Assembly: GCA_910586175.1 (NCBI GenBank)
Contig: CAJUIJ010000139.1
Location: forward strand, 1-6,595
Length of the DNA stretch: 6,595 nucleotides
From: an uncultured Muribaculaceae bacterium
GTDB lineage: Bacteria; Bacteroidota; Bacteroidia; Bacteroidales; Muribaculaceae
Direction of reading: 5' to 3'
How positions within the stretch are numbered: the stretch's first letter is position 1; the number at the start of each line of letters is the position of its first letter. The notes beneath the pieces are model-generated. The model was not told where the DNA came from and did no database searches. It worked only from the letters and a program-made list of their open reading frames with translations. A program made the translations under genes and the position numbers. Below are positions 6,400-6,595 of this stretch, in pieces.

Positions 6400-6595
6400 A
6401 TGCTTCAGACTCCCGGCGGCCGTTTGTCGGCCAAGGCTCTCGATTTGCTCCCTTTTGAGCCGTTGCCCATACAGCGCACGGTGCTTTGCGCTGCCGCCGA
6501 TTTCGCCGCCGCAGGTGGCCCACGCGATGTGTTTGTGCTCAATGGATATGCCGGTACCGGCAAGACAAGCCTCATGGGTGCGCTGATTGCCGGCA
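6400..6595 (+). CDS. RecD/UvrD-like helicase or AAA ATPase, N-terminal fragment (runs off window)
   Basis: Sixty-five codons from the ATG at 6400 are visible; the gene continues past the window edge. An in-frame TGA at 6370-6372 and no other ATG between fix this start. The fragment has a Q-motif-like stretch (PFEPLPIQRTVL, 18-29) followed by the strand VFVLNGYAGTGKTS (44-57), whose Walker A P-loop is Gly49-x4-Gly54-Lys55-Thr56. The phrase LNGYAGTGKTSL after an N-terminal Gln is typical of the superfamily 1 RecD-like DNA helicases annotated in Bacteroidales as ATP-dependent endonuclease or AAA family ATPase proteins. Such proteins unwind DNA in repair or recombination. The catalytic remainder (Walker B and later helicase motifs) lies outside the window, so only the NTP-binding start is shown directly; the helicase assignment is inference from family resemblance. 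It is divergent from enolase across a 308-bp gap. Confidence 0.8.
   Translation, partial: MLQTPGGRLSAKALDLLPFEPLPIQRTVLCAAADFAAAGGPRDVFVLNGYAGTGKTSLMGALIAG

Overview
This 6.6-kb window looks like chromosome from a Bacteroidales bacterium, plausibly Muribaculaceae or a close relative. The reasons are the Bacteroidota-type promoter elements (-7 TAnnTTTG, one with a matching -33 TTTG), A-rich leaders without Shine-Dalgarno sequences, and the Bacteroidales-like character of the proteins. The family-level placement is inference. No plasmid, phage or transposase gene is visible.

Layout: four complete genes lie on the minus strand and one partial gene on the plus strand. In minus-strand transcription order these are enolase (6091-4787), an OPT-family oligopeptide transporter (4666-2690), a family 2 glycosyltransferase (2536-1616) and an MOP-superfamily polysaccharide flippase (1506-70). 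At the right edge, divergent from enolase, is the start of a RecD/UvrD-like helicase or AAA ATPase (6400 to the window end). Positions 1-69 hold no recognisable gene start on either strand.

How the parts relate: enolase is a housekeeping glycolytic gene with a strong intrinsic terminator, and the transporter's likely promoter abuts that terminator, so the two are probably separate transcription units. The glycosyltransferase and flippase are functionally related: one adds a sugar to a surface glycan, the other moves a lipid-linked glycan across the inner membrane. They probably form one unit from a near-consensus promoter at 2555-2586 and look like the edge of a surface-polysaccharide locus continuing beyond position 1.

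The non-coding DNA holds the least ordinary material: (i) a 75-bp element with perfect 20-bp inverted arms between transporter and glycosyltransferase (2600-2674); (ii) four tandem copies of a 14-bp unit between glycosyltransferase and flippase (1521-1576); (iii) an approximately 240-nt enolase leader with several hairpins and a possible loop pseudoknot (6092-6335). The genes are ordinary members of known families, and I see no convincing new multi-gene system. Item (iii) is the best candidate for something undescribed.
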